Positions 60,974 to 64,000 of a stretch of DNA of 64,000 nt are shown piece by piece. The DNA comes from Lucifuga dentata (lineage: Eukaryota; Chordata; Actinopteri; Ophidiiformes; Bythitidae). A model generated the notes under the pieces. It was not told the origin of the DNA and did no database searches. It saw only the letters and a list, made by a program, of their open reading frames with translations. Every line of letters begins with the position of its first letter. Within the stretch, counting starts at the first letter, position 1. A program made the translations under genes and the position numbers. The stretch spans positions 244,697 to 308,696 of the forward strand of contig VXCM01000907.1 in assembly GCA_014773175.1 (NCBI GenBank), given 5' to 3'.

Positions 60974-63329
60974 AAGATCTCATAAATTAATTTGAACTGC
61001 CCTGGTCAGAGCAAGTGGTTGTTTTTATAGAAAAGTGCATACTTCTAAAATATGATTTAAAGAGTTGTGAAGATTCTGTGTTCAAGTGAAAATTTCACAG
61101 CACTAAAACTTTTACTGCTGTATAATAATTTGACAGACCATCAATTTGATAGTCCAGTCCTATATTAAGAAGATATATGTAACTTGATTTTCTAATAAAC
61201 TTCTATAGCATATAAGCAGGGGTGCAGCTGCACAAATGAGTTATGTGAATAATCCAAAGACGTCCAGCCTAATCTTTATACTGGTCAATTATCAGCTTCT
61301 CTGACTGCAGCCTGAGGAAGGTGAGCCGCAAAACTCTTCCAACATCAAGATGTAGACGTGCGATAGATCACTGTCATCAGCTGTGACAGGCTCAATCCAT
61401 ATTTTCAGCAAACTGCCTCCATGCAGACCAGCTAGTTATGCCAGTTAGTTATCCAACTTTACAAAGGAAATTTCTTGCTCTTGCATATTTCTGTTTGATT
61501 TTCACTGCCCCGTTTATAGAGAGCAAGGGTGAGGGCGTGCCCAAACTCACAGTGCCTCTTTATTTTTATCAAATTTCCTGATACTTTAAAACATGTAGTA
61601 AGGATGGGCTGTTTGTGCACTGCTGCAGGTAGAAGCAGGACGTGGTTCTCAGGTTATAAGGAATAAAGGTATAAAGGCATAAGGAAGTGATGGATGACAA
61701 CCTTGAAGTACACTGAAATTCATATTTAAAGGGGAAGTATAGCTAATTCTGCAAATCACTCACATCAAATCCAAGCAGAGAAAAGTCTGCTTTAAATGTG
61801 CTATGAGTCCACAAAGTTGTAATTAGCAGTTTCTGTGTGGCAAATTTTAATCAAAATGCGATCTCTAATGTGATAATCATTACGAGCCTCTGGTCAAACT
61901 CATACAGTTATAAATCATCCTTACATTCATTGCAGTATTGACCCAGTTTTCAATTTATCACAAGCTGGCAACACTTTTTACACCTCTAATAGGTAAAACT
62001 ACATCGATGCTCATAATAAAACCCATTGAAATTTAGGCACATTTGAACTTAAGCCTTATCAAACACCTGTGATATTCCCTCTGAGGCAACATCAAGAGAG
62101 ATTATAAGCCACATCTAGCAAGACAGATGTCTCAATGTGGACTATCTGGAAGACTTTTATCCCTTGTTGATGACTTCACCTCTGAGACACACTTAGAATT
62201 GAGATGAAGCACTGGGTCCAGTGGTGATTTGTTAGGCGGTGTATCACTGAAGTACATGGAAACCAAACTTTAACCTGTTGTGCTGCTGAGTTAAAGTCTA
62301 CTGCTCTAGTTCTGTTTTAGGCTTGTCCTGGTCTAGTGCTCCCTGTGCTGTTGTTCAAAAGAATTGGTATTAACAACTATGGAATATTTCGCTTGCAGGT
62401 TGTTTGTTTGAAAATGTATTTTCTGCCACTTGGGGAGAGTTTTGGAAGAAACTCTTGGCGCTTTCTTGATAACTCTACTTCATGAATTTTAAATTAAAAT
62501 GAAACTGCAGCAGAAAAATGAAATAGTGTAGTTTACAACATAATTTAATCCCAGTAAAATGACAAAATACAACAGTTCTTACTAATACATTAACCTCTGG
62601 CCTCTCTTTCCTCGTTTACACAGTAGGTACTAATTTATTGGACATCCACACAACGAGAATTAGACACATACCTCCTGATCTGTGCAGCATCTCTGTTGTG
62701 AATTCCTCTGTGCCTGTTCATGTCTCGGCTGGTTAACAAGTCATTTGTTTGGTTCTATGTCGTCTCCCACTGGGAATGGAAGCTATACACCTCCTGACCT
62801 GCAGCGCATTCTGGCTCTGTGGGTTCAGCTCTCAGGAAGAGTCAGAGAAGTGTTCAGTCACAGCTGAAAGAGAGCACAGAAGCAGACAGTCATTTATTAG
62901 GCTCGATTGTCTGTCATGGTGAGAATTGGATAAAACAACTTTCTGACCTGCAGCCCAGTTTTATTTTTAAGGTTTCTACTGTTTGTGCATTATCAATGGT
63001 GCATTTGGAAATAGCTCAAACGAATAATGCTTAATATTAGAAATACCTGAAGTCTTTTGTAGTAGGAAAGCGCAGATGGGACCACTGGTTTTCCTCTAAT
63101 AGACATGCTTTTCATTTGAAGACTGTTCCTATAGGGGTGCATTGTGGGCTTTAGCAGCAAAGTGCTTTCTTTTCTTGTGCCTAAGGAAATATACTGTAAA
63201 TGATATTCTCTCCTTTTTATTCAAAGTATACTGAATATACTGTAGTATATTATAGTATAGTATATAGTATAGTACAGTACAATACAATATAATTCAAATT
63301 AAGCAAAAATATGGCCCTGAAATCTACGT
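60974..63329. other. Gene-poor non-coding DNA
   Basis: No exon recognised. Contains the second copy of the 29-bp repeat core (61597-61625) and a TATAG/TACAG-type tandem tract at about 63238-63292. Confidence 0.5.
61597..61625 (+). repeat. Dispersed repeat, 29-bp exact core shared with 10805-10833
   Basis: Same orientation as the first copy, with similar but diverged flanks on both sides. Confidence 0.65.
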
Positions 63330-63921
63330 CACATCATGCCTATCAAGAAGCCAAAGATCTTACTTGCCCAGATGCAAATAGACATCCTTCCTCTGAATGT
63401 GGAAATTGATAGATTTAAAAATATCCAAGAGGAAAGCAGACTGTGTGATTTGGTGGGAGAGGTTGAGCATGAGATGCACTTTCTTTTGTATTGCACTTAT
63501 TATGATGATTTGAGAGGATTAATGTTTGATGAAAAGTTTGACCGAGACCTGGAGAGATTTTGATGGACTGACTATAGAAAATTGAAATGGCTGTTTGGTT
63601 TTGGGGTTTTTAAGTTAGCTAATTTTATTTCAAAAGCCTGGAAGAGAAGGTAAGATGGTTTATTTCATTAATGTTTGACTACAATGTACAAGAAATTTTT
63701 ATTAGCTCTTTTTTATTTTCTTTGATGAATTATAATATCACTGTATCTGTATAAATTGTATTATATCCAGTATGTATGTAAATAGTGTCTTGTAAGCNAT
63801 AATATCACTGTATCTGTATAAATTGTATTATATCCAGTATGTATGTAAATAGTGTCTTGTAAGCGCATGTGGGCGGTATATATGCATGACACTAAAATAA
63901 AAACTTTATTCATTCATTCAT
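63330..63921 (+). mobile_element. LINE 3' end with C-terminal zinc-knuckle-like remnant
   Basis: The open frame at 63336-63563 reads LLAQMQIDILPLNVEIDRF, then EESRLCDLVGEVEHEMHF and LLYCTYYDDLRGL. This follows the R-x-C-x-x-C...V-E-x-E-x-H-F...C pattern seen at the C-terminus of several fish non-LTR elements, but the second Cys is missing (C-D-L). A short AT-rich 3' UTR with AATAAA at 63896-63901 ends in TTCATTCATTCAT (63909-63921), the tandem tail expected of a LINE. A contig-join duplication sits in the 3' UTR. The clade cannot be assigned. Confidence 0.65.
63732..63864. other. Single-N contig join with 66-bp exact duplication
   Basis: Bases 63732-63797 are repeated identically at 63799-63864, with one N at 63798. 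Confidence 0.92.
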
Positions 63922-64000
63922 ATAATATAATTGCCAGGACGGCTCCAGGACGCTCTTAGTTTTCTTATTGTCTCTGCTTTTATTTTCACCTTGTCTGTGT
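63922..64000. other. Window end, nothing recognised
   Basis: Short AT-rich sequence after the LINE tail. Confidence 0.4.

Noticed and set aside
1..64000. CRISPR arrays, operons, bacterial-type promoters, riboswitches
   Set aside because: No regularly spaced identical repeats with unique spacers occur, and the whole window has vertebrate genomic character. Tandem arrays are simple-sequence repeats or assembly duplications.

Overview
The window looks like AT-rich, intron- and repeat-dominated nuclear DNA from a teleost fish, probably a spiny-rayed (percomorph) species. The evidence is a vertebrate-type coding exon with a splice acceptor, many long (CA)n/(TG)n arrays, tRNA-derived SINEs, 5'-truncated RTE and L2/Rex1-like LINEs, and numerous short inverted-repeat DNA transposons. 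Species and family names come from recognition of sequence, not from a search.

Only one host gene segment is well supported. It is a terminal coding exon on the + strand at 41882-42345 with a clean polypyrimidine-AG acceptor, encoding the C-terminal 153 residues of a KCTD8/12/16-type GABA-B receptor auxiliary subunit, most like KCTD16. No BTB-domain exon is visible, so positions 1-41881 are most simply read as part of a very long intron of this gene (with a 296-base assembly gap at 4550-4845), and 42346-64000 as its 3' UTR followed by gene-poor intergenic DNA. A second, much weaker candidate is an isolated 252-nt exon-like open stretch on the - strand at 29977-30228.

Most other recognisable structure is mobile DNA. 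In order: a TTAA-ended inverted-repeat element (about 5890-6275); a tRNA-derived SINE (17670-17935); a PIF/Harbinger derivative with TTA target duplications and transposase remnants (23346-24582); a full-length TTAA inverted-repeat element (25057-25528); an L2/Rex1-like LINE 3' end with a nonsense codon (27367-28166); an old hAT-like element (29112-29535); an inverted-repeat element (30664-31505); a second TTAA copy (about 34610-34972); a partial inverted-repeat element (36397-36600); a second SINE fragment (about 40490-40745); a third partial TTAA copy (47185-47350); a hAT-type element with a perfect 8-bp target duplication (47706-48605); two foldback elements (51955-52188 and 58703-58997); a 5'-truncated RTE LINE with an uninterrupted 477-codon reverse transcriptase frame and a near-perfect 15-bp target duplication (59477-60973, - strand); and another LINE 3' end (63330-63921).

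Seven single N characters occur. Four sit between near-identical flanking copies (18620, 27812, 39106, 63798), which points to uncollapsed contig overlaps rather than biology. I found no CRISPR array, operon, rRNA or functional tRNA gene, and no convincing novel multi-gene system. The most useful leads are the two TTAA-ended inverted-repeat families, the Harbinger derivative, and the orphan exon-like segment.
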